Origin: Pseudoalteromonas sp. '520P1 No. 423'
GTDB taxonomy: Bacteria > Pseudomonadota > Gammaproteobacteria > Enterobacterales > Alteromonadaceae
Direction of reading: 5' to 3'
Assembly (NCBI RefSeq): GCF_001269985.1
Contig: NZ_BBZB01000002.1
Span: 1,240,001 to 1,304,000 of the forward strand
Length of the DNA: 64,000 nt
In this document: positions 36,044 to 44,064 of the stretch, piece by piece
Layout: each line of letters starts with the position of its first letter
How positions within the stretch are numbered: the stretch's first letter is position 1
Made by a program: the position numbers and the translations under genes
Notes under the pieces: model-generated
What the model saw: only the letters and a program-made list of their open reading frames with translations
Database searches by the model: none
Told to the model about the DNA's origin: nothing

Positions 36044-37051
36044 TTAGCTTTCTTCTAGTAACGCATGTGATTTTAATAAACTTGCAGGTGTAATATTAAA
36101 TCGTTTTTTAAAAGCCGTTATAAAATTAGATGAATGATTATAACCTGCTAGATATGCCGCTTCGCCTATGCTTAAGCCTTTAATTGCAATTGCTACTCGC
36201 GCATTTTCAAGTCTTGTTTGGCGAATATAATCAACAACTGTTGTACCATAGTCTTTTTTAAAACGTCTTTGTAATGTACTAATACTTAAACCCATAGATT
36301 TTGCGATACCTTCTAATGAAATGGGCTTAGTGATTAATAAATCAATTTGTTTTTTTATCGTTAAATCTGATTTCATTATTTTATTGTTGGTATTTGTTTC
36401 AGTCAGTTTAACCGTATCTTGATTACTTAAAATATCAAAACATTCAGCTAAAATTTGTAAAGCAACTTGTTCTATTAATAATTCAATTGCAAACCCTGTT
36501 TTGACTTTTTCTTGTAAGATCAATTTGGATAATTTGATTATATTATCTGAAGCTTGCCATTTATAAACAGCTAAATCCTTCGTAAAGATTTTATTTAATA
36601 TTGCGATGTCTTGTTTGTTTTTACATCTTTTCTTCAGCCATTCTTGCTTTATAAACACATTTACCTTTTTAACATGCTCATCTTGCTTCATATGGCGTGT
36701 CATAATATCTGGTTTATTTAAAATAATGGCTGAACATTCAACTTCAGGGGCATCTTCACCACCAATAAAATATGCCTGTTTTCCTAAGTTAAAATGTATC
36801 TTGCCCTTAAAAACAATATTAAAACTTAAACAAGGCGGTAACTCTATTGATGAGCTCATATTTTGCATTTCAATTACATCATTGCAATGCACTGAGATTC
36901 CCGATGCAAGATCAGAAAAAGAAAACAACCCAGACATAATCGGCTGCTCATTTGCTAGGTTTAAATGATATTCACTATGATGTACAGATGTAATCATTTC
37001 TCTTAGTTGCTGTTGGTTTACAATCGTTACATGTGTATTTTTTGATGCCAT
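36044..37051 (-). CDS. AraC-family regulator (PchR-like)
   Basis: The 335-residue protein ends in a canonical AraC double HTH: KPISLEGIAKSMGLSISTLQRRF, then LENARVAIAIKGLSIGEAAYLAGYNHSSNFITAFKKRF, presented here in parts (residues about 240-325). The N-terminal 230 residues are a ligand-binding region with a PchR-like layout (LPPCLSFNIVFKGKIHF). PchR-type proteins sense ferric siderophores and turn on the receptor. It is divergent from a TonB receptor with a Fur-like box between, so it probably controls that gene. Confidence 0.88.
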   Translation of the reverse strand: MASKNTHVTIVNQQQLREMITSVHHSEYHLNLANEQPIMSGLFSFSDLASGISVHCNDVIEMQNMSSSIELPPCLSFNIVFKGKIHFNLGKQAYFIGGEDAPEVECSAIILNKPDIMTRHMKQDEHVKKVNVFIKQEWLKKRCKNKQDIAILNKIFTKDLAVYKWQASDNIIKLSKLILQEKVKTGFAIELLIEQVALQILAECFDILSNQDTVKLTETNTNNKIMKSDLTIKKQIDLLITKPISLEGIAKSMGLSISTLQRRFKKDYGTTVVDYIRQTRLENARVAIAIKGLSIGEAAYLAGYNHSSNFITAFKKRFNITPASLLKSHALLEES

Positions 37052-37143
37052 TTTAACTTCCTGTACTCCTTTGACGATATATAAATGTCATTTGACGATA
37101 TTGCATAACAGACTAATGAAACTTTTTCTCACCTTGATTGTAT

Positions 37144-37162
37144 CATATCGATAATCATTCGT
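37144..37162 (+). promoter_or_regulatory. Candidate Fur box
   Basis: CATATCGATAATCATTCGT contains an exact GATAATCATT core (37150-37159) and matches about 13 of 19 consensus positions. It lies 27 bases before the TonB receptor start codon. Confidence 0.55.
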
Positions 37163-37188
37163 ATTTAGAATTTTGTTAAGGGAAAATC

Positions 37189-39315
37189 ATGCCAACTCAC
37201 AACTTTAAAAAAAGCGCTCTATGTTTATTAATTTCAAGTGTCTGTACAACTAACTTCGTTTATGCAGAAGAAACATCGGTAGACAAAAACAATGAATTAG
37301 AGCAGATTGAGATATGGAATACTGAAGTTAAAGCGTCTTCTTTATACTTTAATGAAGAAACACTTGCTTCAAAACAAGCGGATCACCTAAGTGATTTATT
37401 AAGAACTATTCCTGGTATTGATGTAGGTGGCTCTCACTCAATGAACCAAAGAATTACAATTCGTTCATTGGAAGATAAAGATTTAAAAGTAACTATTGAT
37501 GGTGCAAATCAAAATACTTATATGTATCACCATATGGGTAACTTACAGATCCACGCGGACATTCTAAAATCAGTAGACATTGAGGTAGGCACAAACTCAG
37601 TGATTAATGGCGGTTTAGGTGGTGCTGTACGCTTTGAAACAAAAGAAGCCCGTGAATTATTAGACAAAGATCAACAATTTGGTGCCAGATTACAAACTAC
37701 TTTTGCCGATAATTCAGGTAATTCATATTCACTTTCTGGATATGGCCAATTGACAGATTCAGTAGATGTATTAGCATATTATAACTTTGTAGATCGTCAA
37801 AACTTTGAAGTTGGTGGTGGCGTTATCACAGATCAACATGGTAATAAGATCCCTGGTACTGATGGTGAAGTGAAAGGTCTTGAAGGTGAACTAGATGATG
37901 CATTGTTAAAATTAGGTTGGGATTTATCAGACAATCAGCGCTTTGAATTTGGTTATGAAACCTATTCAGATAAAGGTGATTATAGCTATCGTCCGGATAT
38001 GGGTTCTGCTACTGATATCGCAATCTCAGGTGCTTTGGGCGTACCATTAAATTGGCCTACTGAGTTTAGCCGCGATACTATAACTGTAAATTATGAATTA
38101 AATTTCAATGAAGATTCAGTATTAAAACTTGCTGTTTTTAATAATCAAAGTGAGTTATATCGAGATGAGAGTGGTTGGGCAGAAAATCCTGCTTTTGCAA
38201 TGTGGGCTGGTAATGTAACAGGTGAAGCCGACAATACAGGCATTAACTTAATTGGGAATACCTTTTTAGATGGTGACATAAGCAATAACTTTACTTATGG
38301 TATTGATATTGTGAAATATGAAACACAATATACTGCAATTGCTTTAACTGGAGATATGAGAACTTCAGATGAAGAAGCAACTAACTCAGCCTTGTTCATC
38401 GAAGATAAAATAGCATTTGATAATGGTTTTACTCTTATACCAGGTGTTCGTTATGACAACTTTGATATTGATTCAACTGTAGTCGATAATTCTTTTTCAA
38501 AAGTGACAGGCTCTTTAGCTGCACAGTATGATGTAAGTAATGAATTAACATTTAAACTCAGTGCGACCCAGTTATTTAAAGGTCCTGAGCTAAGTGAAGT
38601 ATTTACTGGAGCAGGCTCTGAAGTTACGCCAAATAAAGGCATAAAAGCTGAAACAGGTTTAAACTCAGAATTTGCTATTGCATACCGCGCAGAAGTTTTA
38701 GGTGCTGATAGCTTTACAGCAGGTATCACTTTATTCCAAACAGATGTAGATAATTATATCTATGATTATGCTAAAATCCCAGGTGGTGGTCCGCGTGATT
38801 ATCATAAAGATAATGTAGGTGATTTAGAAGTAACAGGTTTTGAAGCTTATGCAGGCTATAAATTAGGTCAATTACAAATTCAATTAAGTTATTCTGCTGC
38901 AGAAACTGACTTAAATGCCTTTGCTGATTATCAGTCTTTAGATGGCTTTCGTTTAGATCGAGAGCAAGGAGATACAATAAGTGCTAGCGTAGATTATTAC
39001 TTTGAAGCTATAGAATTAACTGCCCATTGGGATATTTTAACCGTTGCAAGTCTAGATCATGCGCCTTCATTAGATGGCGCAAGTGAAGATACTGCAAAAG
39101 ACAGCTACACAGTCCAAAATATTTCACTTCGCTGGGCGCCATCTGCTGTTACTGGCTTAGCAATCAGTCTTGGAGTTGATAATTTATTTGATGAATATTA
39201 CGCTTCACAGTCATCAAGAACGGGTCTTTCGAAGCATCCGAGGTTTGGTGATTTATTCTTAACAGATTATGAGCCAGGTAGAAATATAAAAGCGACAGTA
39301 TCTTATAAGCTTTAA
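37189..39315 (+). CDS. TonB-dependent receptor
   Basis: Outer-membrane iron-compound transporter of 708 residues. The signal peptide is MPTHNFKKSALCLLISSVCTTNFVYA (processed near VYA). The plug (about 45-150) has LSDLLRTIPGIDVGGSHSMNQRITIRSLEDKD, then GTNSVINGGLGGAVRFET, wording typical of heme/hemoglobin-transferrin type receptors. The C-terminal beta-barrel ends VSYKL, with LGVDNLFDEYYASQSSR before it. Divergent AraC/PchR-like gene and a Fur-like box suggest iron-plus-ligand control. Substrate uncertain: heme or siderophore. Confidence 0.92.
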   Translation: MPTHNFKKSALCLLISSVCTTNFVYAEETSVDKNNELEQIEIWNTEVKASSLYFNEETLASKQADHLSDLLRTIPGIDVGGSHSMNQRITIRSLEDKDLKVTIDGANQNTYMYHHMGNLQIHADILKSVDIEVGTNSVINGGLGGAVRFETKEARELLDKDQQFGARLQTTFADNSGNSYSLSGYGQLTDSVDVLAYYNFVDRQNFEVGGGVITDQHGNKIPGTDGEVKGLEGELDDALLKLGWDLSDNQRFEFGYETYSDKGDYSYRPDMGSATDIAISGALGVPLNWPTEFSRDTITVNYELNFNEDSVLKLAVFNNQSELYRDESGWAENPAFAMWAGNVTGEADNTGINLIGNTFLDGDISNNFTYGIDIVKYETQYTAIALTGDMRTSDEEATNSALFIEDKIAFDNGFTLIPGVRYDNFDIDSTVVDNSFSKVTGSLAAQYDVSNELTFKLSATQLFKGPELSEVFTGAGSEVTPNKGIKAETGLNSEFAIAYRAEVLGADSFTAGITLFQTDVDNYIYDYAKIPGGGPRDYHKDNVGDLEVTGFEAYAGYKLGQLQIQLSYSAAETDLNAFADYQSLDGFRLDREQGDTISASVDYYFEAIELTAHWDILTVASLDHAPSLDGASEDTAKDSYTVQNISLRWAPSAVTGLAISLGVDNLFDEYYASQSSRTGLSKHPRFGDLFLTDYEPGRNIKATVSYKL

Positions 39316-39327
39316 TATTTAATATTG

Positions 39328-39359
39328 AAAAGCCAAGCAGGTATTGCTTGGCTTTTTTG
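39328..39359 (+). terminator. Rho-independent terminator
   Basis: The 12-bp stem AAAAGCCAAGCA / TGCTTGGCTTTT with loop GGTAT runs into a T stretch, 13 bases after the TonB receptor stop. It may also serve the convergent glycosyltransferase gene. Confidence 0.92.
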
Positions 39360-39383
39360 TTTGTATTGTCACAGTTAAGCTAT

Positions 39384-40403
39384 TCACCTCTTCCATAATA
39401 AATCAGCTAGCTCTTGCTGTTCATGCCATCTTCCTTGTTTTAACCAAGTCACTAAGTGCTGTGCAACATCTGGGTAATTAGCTTGATGTACTTTGATATC
39501 TGATGTTAAGAATATTTCACATATTTTTGAATCTAAGTTATTCATTACTTTACCTAAACCTAGTGTTTGTAATGCTTTTGCATTTGATATTTGTTCCATT
39601 TGCCCTGCTAATGGCTTAACTAAAACATCAATACCTATATGAATACATTCACTAACAAGCTCAAACCCTGCACCACAAATGACTTTTTTGCTTTGAATTA
39701 AGTCATTCTTAAAACCTTTAAGGCATGGCGATCTGGTATGGATATTACCGTTATCTTTATTTTCTAAATCAGGCGAATAAATATAAAAATCAAAATTTTT
39801 AAACTTTTGTAATAAATTGACCACTTCACTTTGAGCTTCAAAGGGTAAATATACTAAGACTTTATTTTCAATTATATCTGCGCTGCTTAATTTTACATCA
39901 ACTATTGGTGGTAAAATAGGACTATCAAAATGATGCCAATGCAAGCCAATTGGAAATCTAACAGGTGCAAATTTTTGAATTAAAGTATTTGTCAGCCAAG
40001 TCCCTCCATCCTTAGGGATATCATGTTTAAAAGCATACTGATGCCCTATTCCGATTGAATCAATACCTTGTTGCTTTGCAGCCCATGCACTAACAGGCTC
40101 AAAATCATTTATTACTAAATCAAATCCTGATAAATCTAACGTTTTAACATCTTTAATGAACTGCTTTATATTATTGTTTTGTAGTGTTTTTCTTTTCTTT
40201 ATCTTTCCATTTTCTGTAATAAAGGTTAATCCTGCCCTATGCTCAAAATCACCAAATGGTTCCATGGCAAATAATTCAGATTTTTCTCTGCCTGAAATCA
40301 AATAAGTAACATCTAACTCAGAATTTTTTAAATGTTCTGCCATCACACGCGAACGGGTTAAATGACCATTGCCTGTCCCTTGTACGCCATAAAGTATCTT
40401 CAT
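39384..40403 (-). CDS. MJ1255/VC2487-family glycosyltransferase-like protein
   Basis: The 339-residue cytoplasmic protein has the GT-B (family 28-like) layout. It starts MKILYGVQGTGNGHLTRSRVMAEHL, given here in two parts: YGVQGTGNGHLTRSR is the hallmark. Other motifs are DLVINDFEPVSAWAA, GIGHQYAF, and the nucleotide-sugar end CGAGFELVSECIHIGIDVLVKP (in parts). Known relatives are called MJ1255/VC2487 family; the acceptor is unknown. It follows a PAP2 phosphatase with no gap, so both likely handle a lipid-linked glycan. Confidence 0.85.
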   Translation of the reverse strand: MKILYGVQGTGNGHLTRSRVMAEHLKNSELDVTYLISGREKSELFAMEPFGDFEHRAGLTFITENGKIKKRKTLQNNNIKQFIKDVKTLDLSGFDLVINDFEPVSAWAAKQQGIDSIGIGHQYAFKHDIPKDGGTWLTNTLIQKFAPVRFPIGLHWHHFDSPILPPIVDVKLSSADIIENKVLVYLPFEAQSEVVNLLQKFKNFDFYIYSPDLENKDNGNIHTRSPCLKGFKNDLIQSKKVICGAGFELVSECIHIGIDVLVKPLAGQMEQISNAKALQTLGLGKVMNNLDSKICEIFLTSDIKVHQANYPDVAQHLVTWLKQGRWHEQQELADLLWKR

Positions 40404-40913
40404 TTATTGACCTATCATTATTATTGTTAAAAATCCAAGCGCTGTACCTAGGCTTGCGCCTGCTATAATATCTGTTGGAAAATGCACTCCCAGTAAAACC
40501 CTCGAAATGCCAACACAAGTAGCCCATATGTAAATTAAAAAGCTTAGAAAAGGTAAGTATTGCGCAATTAAAAAAGCTAATAAAAATGCCCCTGATGTAT
40601 GTCCTGATGGGAAACTGAACTCATCTGATGCCACGATACTTGCTCTAAAAAAAGGTATCGCCTTAGGTGGACGGTTTCGTTTTAACGTATTTTTTAATAA
40701 CCAATAAATAGGTCGCTCAATTATAAATGCGACTAAAGTTGCGATGAAAAGCTGAATACCTTTATCAGAAGACAATAAAAGAATAGGCAAAGCAACTTGT
40801 AGATAGCCGTCACCTGTTTTTGATATTAAATTAGCAAAAGGTTTTAACTTGTCACTTTTGTGGCCAGAGACACACCACATAAACATTACAGTATCTAGAT
40901 GTTGTAGTTTCAT
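40404..40913 (-). CDS. PAP2-family membrane phosphatase
   Basis: The 169-residue integral membrane protein has the three phosphatase motifs: KNTLKRNRP (K-x6-RP), SFPSGHTSG (PSGH) and SRVLLGVHFPTDIIAG (SR-x5-H-x3-D), with four or five hydrophobic helices. Probably dephosphorylates undecaprenyl pyrophosphate, phosphatidate or another lipid phosphate. Its stop abuts the glycosyltransferase start (ATG 40401-40403), which suggests translational coupling and a joint role in glycolipid synthesis. Confidence 0.9.
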   Translation of the reverse strand: MKLQHLDTVMFMWCVSGHKSDKLKPFANLISKTGDGYLQVALPILLLSSDKGIQLFIATLVAFIIERPIYWLLKNTLKRNRPPKAIPFFRASIVASDEFSFPSGHTSGAFLLAFLIAQYLPFLSFLIYIWATCVGISRVLLGVHFPTDIIAGASLGTALGFLTIIMIGQ

Positions 40914-41025
40914 AATTACCTCTTAATCTATTACGAGTCACTATTATTTAAAATAACAAGAGATTTGCTAATGATAATGAGGTGCTGATATGACTTTTGA
41001 GTGACAGTTTGATGAAGATAAGTTG

Positions 41026-41053
41026 ACAGCCTTAAACTTAGATTTAAGGCTGT
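41026..41053 (-). terminator. Hairpin downstream of the dodecin gene
   Basis: An 11-bp perfect stem ACAGCCTTAAA / TTTAAGGCTGT with a 6-base loop lies 33 bases past the dodecin stop. No strong U-tract on the minus strand follows, so it could be a weak terminator or a 3'-protecting hairpin. Confidence 0.55.
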
Positions 41054-41085
41054 ACCACTGGATTTATATGTATAATTCGATTCAA

Positions 41086-41301
41086 TCAGCTATTTTCAAT
41101 TCTAAAACCCACTTTAATAGTGACTTGAAAATGACCGACTTTGCCATCAACAATATGACCACGTGTTTCAACAACTTCGAACCAATCTAAATTTTTTATT
41201 GTTTTATTGCATTCCTCTATCGCATTATGAATTGCTTCTTCTATGCTAGTAGGTGATGACCCCACCATTTCGACTTTTTTATACGTATGATGATTCGACA
41301 T
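41086..41301 (-). CDS. Dodecin (flavin-binding, dodecameric)
   Basis: The 71-residue protein matches dodecins: [24 protein letters not shown] (in parts), [14 protein letters not shown] with the flavin-stacking Trp, and [13 protein letters not shown]. Dodecins form hollow twelve-subunit spheres that store or buffer FMN/FAD or riboflavin. The start is ATG at 41301. It stands alone between two intergenic stretches. Confidence 0.92.
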   Translation of the reverse strand: MSNHHTYKKVEMVGSSPTSIEEAIHNAIEECNKTIKNLDWFEVVETRGHIVDGKVGHFQVTIKVGFRIENS

Positions 41302-41478
41302 CGAGGCTTCCTTTTTATCAGAATTATTAATTACATCTAAATATAGAACTATTTTTGAAAATAGAGCTATATTTAAAATTAATTTAATTTTTATATATTG
41401 CTTATTTATTATGGTAGTTAGCTTATTTGTCGTGTATGTTTACGCTATAAACAATTGATTACTCAGTGAGTATTTAAT

Positions 41479-41706
41479 ATGCAATGGTTTAATTTAGCGA
41501 CAAGCAGTTCCGTAATTTTGCGTTCATTAAAAGTTGCTATGGTGGTAGGAACTATTTTAGTTTTCATAAACCATGCCGATGTAATATTCAATGGCCAAAT
41601 TACAATCAGCCATTTGATTAAAATATTATTAACCTATTGTGTTCCATATTGTGTATCAACCTATGCCAGTGTAGATTCGATGTTGAATTCTGATGCCACT
41701 GAATAA
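41479..41706 (+). CDS. nrtS: Nitrate/nitrite transporter NrtS-like small membrane protein
   Basis: The 75-residue protein has two membrane helices (about 19-35, [17 protein letters not shown], and 44-63, [19 protein letters not shown]), with the INHADVI and [12 protein letters not shown] motifs I associate with NrtS. Known relatives transport nitrate and nitrite as small oligomers. The next gene, a soluble chemoreceptor, begins 20 bases downstream, so the pair is probably one transcript. A link between nitrate and taxis or c-di signalling is inference. Confidence 0.8.
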   Translation: MQWFNLATSSSVILRSLKVAMVVGTILVFINHADVIFNGQITISHLIKILLTYCVPYCVSTYASVDSMLNSDATE

Positions 41707-41726
41707 CTAATAAAGAGGATTTCCCA

Positions 41727-42635
41727 ATGTTTAATTTTTTTGGTGGCGATAAAACTCCAGAAGGACATGTTTTAATTAAACAAGAAGAATTAGCGGATCT
41801 AAATGCTAAAGCACAGGTTTTAGATCAATTAATTTCTGGTGGTGCTTTAGAAATGGCACAACAAATTACGGAAAATGCACAAAATGTAAATGTAGCATCT
41901 TCAAATAGATTAAGTGAAATAGAAAGTAATTATGGCTTGATCCAATCATTTATTGAGCAATCCGAAAGTGTTGAACATACTTCCAGTGAGTCATTTGAAT
42001 CAGCAAAAGCAACCTCTCAAACATCTGCTAACGGCATTCAACAACTAGAAAGCTTAACTGACAATATTACAACATCAGCGCAATATATCAGTGAATTTAC
42101 TGAGCTTTTAGCCAGCCTAGATGAAAATAATCGTAATATTGGTCAATTAGTCGAATCTATAAAAGGCATTGCTGATCAAACTAATTTACTTGCGTTAAAT
42201 GCTGCAATTGAAGCTGCTCGTGCAGGTGAGCATGGTCGTGGTTTTGCGGTTGTAGCAGATGAGGTGCGTTCGTTAGCAAATACTGCTAATCAGTCTGCAG
42301 ATCAGATCCAAAATGAAATGAAAAAGATTATGGGGATTTCTTCCTCGATTATTGATAAACAAAAAGAAGTAACAACCATTATTGATGGCAGTGTAGATAT
42401 TGCGAATACCACTATGGAAAGTTTACAAGAATTAGTATCAATGTCTTCTTCAAGTGCGAGTTTAGTTGAATCAACAATTGATCAAGTACAGCAACAATTA
42501 AGTAGCTCTGAAACAATTAAAGAGAGTATGCAACAACTGATTGAAGATACCCGCCAAGCACTCGATGGCTCTTCTACTAATGTTGACTTAGGTCAACAAC
42601 TAGTAAGCCAATTAATCTTAGATAACAGACTATAA
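41727..42635 (+). CDS. Soluble (cytoplasmic) methyl-accepting chemotaxis protein
   Basis: The 302-residue protein has no membrane segment. It starts [17 protein letters not shown], with a short coiled coil (20-60), then the MCP hairpin: [20 protein letters not shown], then [22 protein letters not shown]. The hairpin tip is intact for CheA/CheW contact. As it lacks a ligand domain it must sense through a partner. NrtS lies just upstream, and its stop overlaps the start of a further small ORF (TAATG), so a three-gene operon existed before an IS-linked truncation. Confidence 0.93.
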   Translation: MFNFFGGDKTPEGHVLIKQEELADLNAKAQVLDQLISGGALEMAQQITENAQNVNVASSNRLSEIESNYGLIQSFIEQSESVEHTSSESFESAKATSQTSANGIQQLESLTDNITTSAQYISEFTELLASLDENNRNIGQLVESIKGIADQTNLLALNAAIEAARAGEHGRGFAVVADEVRSLANTANQSADQIQNEMKKIMGISSSIIDKQKEVTTIIDGSVDIANTTMESLQELVSMSSSSASLVESTIDQVQQQLSSSETIKESMQQLIEDTRQALDGSSTNVDLGQQLVSQLILDNRL

Positions 42636-42745
42636 TGACAAGAGAAGAAGCTTTATTAGCAATAATTCAATTTGATGAAAACAAAGATAATGCTTTTTCT
42701 CAATTAGCAACATATCCTAGGGAGAGTAAGGGAAAACGGGTTTAA
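42635..42745 (+). pseudogene. Truncated third gene of the nrtS-MCP operon
   Basis: Starts at an ATG overlapping the MCP stop (TAATG) and reads [20 protein letters not shown] then FSQLATYPRES, where it runs into the end of an ISAs1-type element at about 42730 and stops within it at 42745. The real C-terminus is lost. The coupling shows it was part of the operon; no family is recognised from 31 residues. Confidence 0.6.
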
Positions 42746-43517
42746 ATCAACCAATAACCTCATAATTTAAGCAAGCAGATTTGATCATTTGACTGATAAT
42801 TTTGATCGTGGCATATAATGGTCTTTGCTTAAATTATTATGAAAGAAACGGCTATCAGTAAAGCTTTTGATGAAATAACAGACCCAAGCATAAATCAACG
42901 CCTCCGTCATCCTTTAGTTAATATATTGACGATCTCTATCTGTACAATTATCTGTGGTTGTGATGATTTTCACTCAATTGAAGAGTATGGTAAACCTAAA
43001 ATTAGCTGGCTTAAAAGTTTTTTAGATTTAGAAAATGGGATCCCAAGTCACGATACGCTTAATGATGTTATGAATCGTTTAAAGCCGAAAGAGTTTTCCC
43101 ATGCCTTTAGCCAGTGGGTGCTTGGTCTGCAAAAAATAACTTATGTTTTGGTCAGATAAAGGTGAATGAGTAATCAAATGAGATCACAGTAATACCATTA
43201 CTACTTGATATAAAAGGAGCTACAATAACGATGGATGCTATGGGCTGTCAGTTTGCTATAGCCGATAAAATAGTAGATCCTCAAGCAGACTACGTATTAT
43301 CCTTAAAAGGTAATCAAGGTGAATTTCATGATGACATTAAGTTATTTTTAGAAACCAATTTGAGAGATGAATAAAATAGCGCTTAATTTATTAAAAAATG
43401 AGAAAGTGTAAAAGTAGGCGTTAAAACAAAACGCCTAAAAGCTGGTTGAGACGAGGCTTATATGATGAAAGTACTCACAGTAGGGTTTAATTCTCTATAC
43501 TTTTAACCCGTTTGCCC
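42730..43517 (+). mobile_element. Decayed ISAs1-family insertion sequence
   Basis: Imperfect terminal inverted repeats, GGGAAAACGGGTTTAAA at 42730-42746 and its near complement at 43501-43517 (15 of 17 positions), flank a transposase remnant. The plus strand gives FDEITDPSINQRLRHPLVNIL and GCDDFHSIEEYG (DDE-transposase N-terminus, 42839-43159), then after an internal deletion and a stop [21 protein letters not shown] and [25 protein letters not shown]. At 788 bp versus roughly 1.2 kb for complete elements, about a third is missing. The element cannot transpose. No convincing target duplication remains. Confidence 0.8.
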
Positions 43518-43767
43518 TGTGATTAACATGTTCATTCATTGACAACATGCGATTTTCAAACTTTGCAATATACTTTAAATCTTTACGTAATAAGAAGTCT
43601 TTTTCATAACGACGTAACATCAACATATCTGATGTAAGTTCTTTTGAAAGAGCATATTGCTCACCTATTTGAGCAATGTTATTGCTCGTATTCCATAATA
43701 TTAGCCATAGTGCCCATAGCTAATATTACAAAAAAAGAAACCAAAAAAATTTATAACGAATGGACAT
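43518..43767 (-). pseudogene. N-terminal fragment of a second chemoreceptor
   Basis: On the minus strand from ATG 43767: MSIRYKFFWFLFL, then frameshifted pieces VILAMGTMANIMEYE and NIAQIGEQYALSKELTSDML, MLRRYEKDFLLRKDLKYIAK and FENRMLSMNEHVN, the sensor-domain signature of helical-bimodular MCPs. Coding stops at the right end of the ISAs1 remnant. An MCP was cut by the insertion, and its HAMP and signalling domains are gone, consistent with an IS-linked deletion. Confidence 0.75.
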
Positions 43768-44064
43768 GTAGCCTACGTGCTAAATGATTAAATATATAAG
43801 TCGGACTTTAAAGGTAGTACCTCTTTTATAATATTCAAGTTAAAGATAATAATTCGTATTTGAAATTTGGTTTTACAATTTATTTATTCACAAAGTCCTA
43901 TTTATGGTTAAACCCTAAATATAAACCCTTTATTTTGACGTTTTAAACAATAAACCCAAGACTATTTCACAGAAAAAGAAGATAATTGCCCCAATTAAGA
44001 TCAATCCGAAAATTGGCAGTTTTATTTGACCAATTTCTCGAAAGACTAAAGTGGATACCATTCA

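Noticed and set aside
42730..43517. Functional transposon
   Set aside because: The transposase has an internal deletion and stop codon and the left inverted repeat is degraded.
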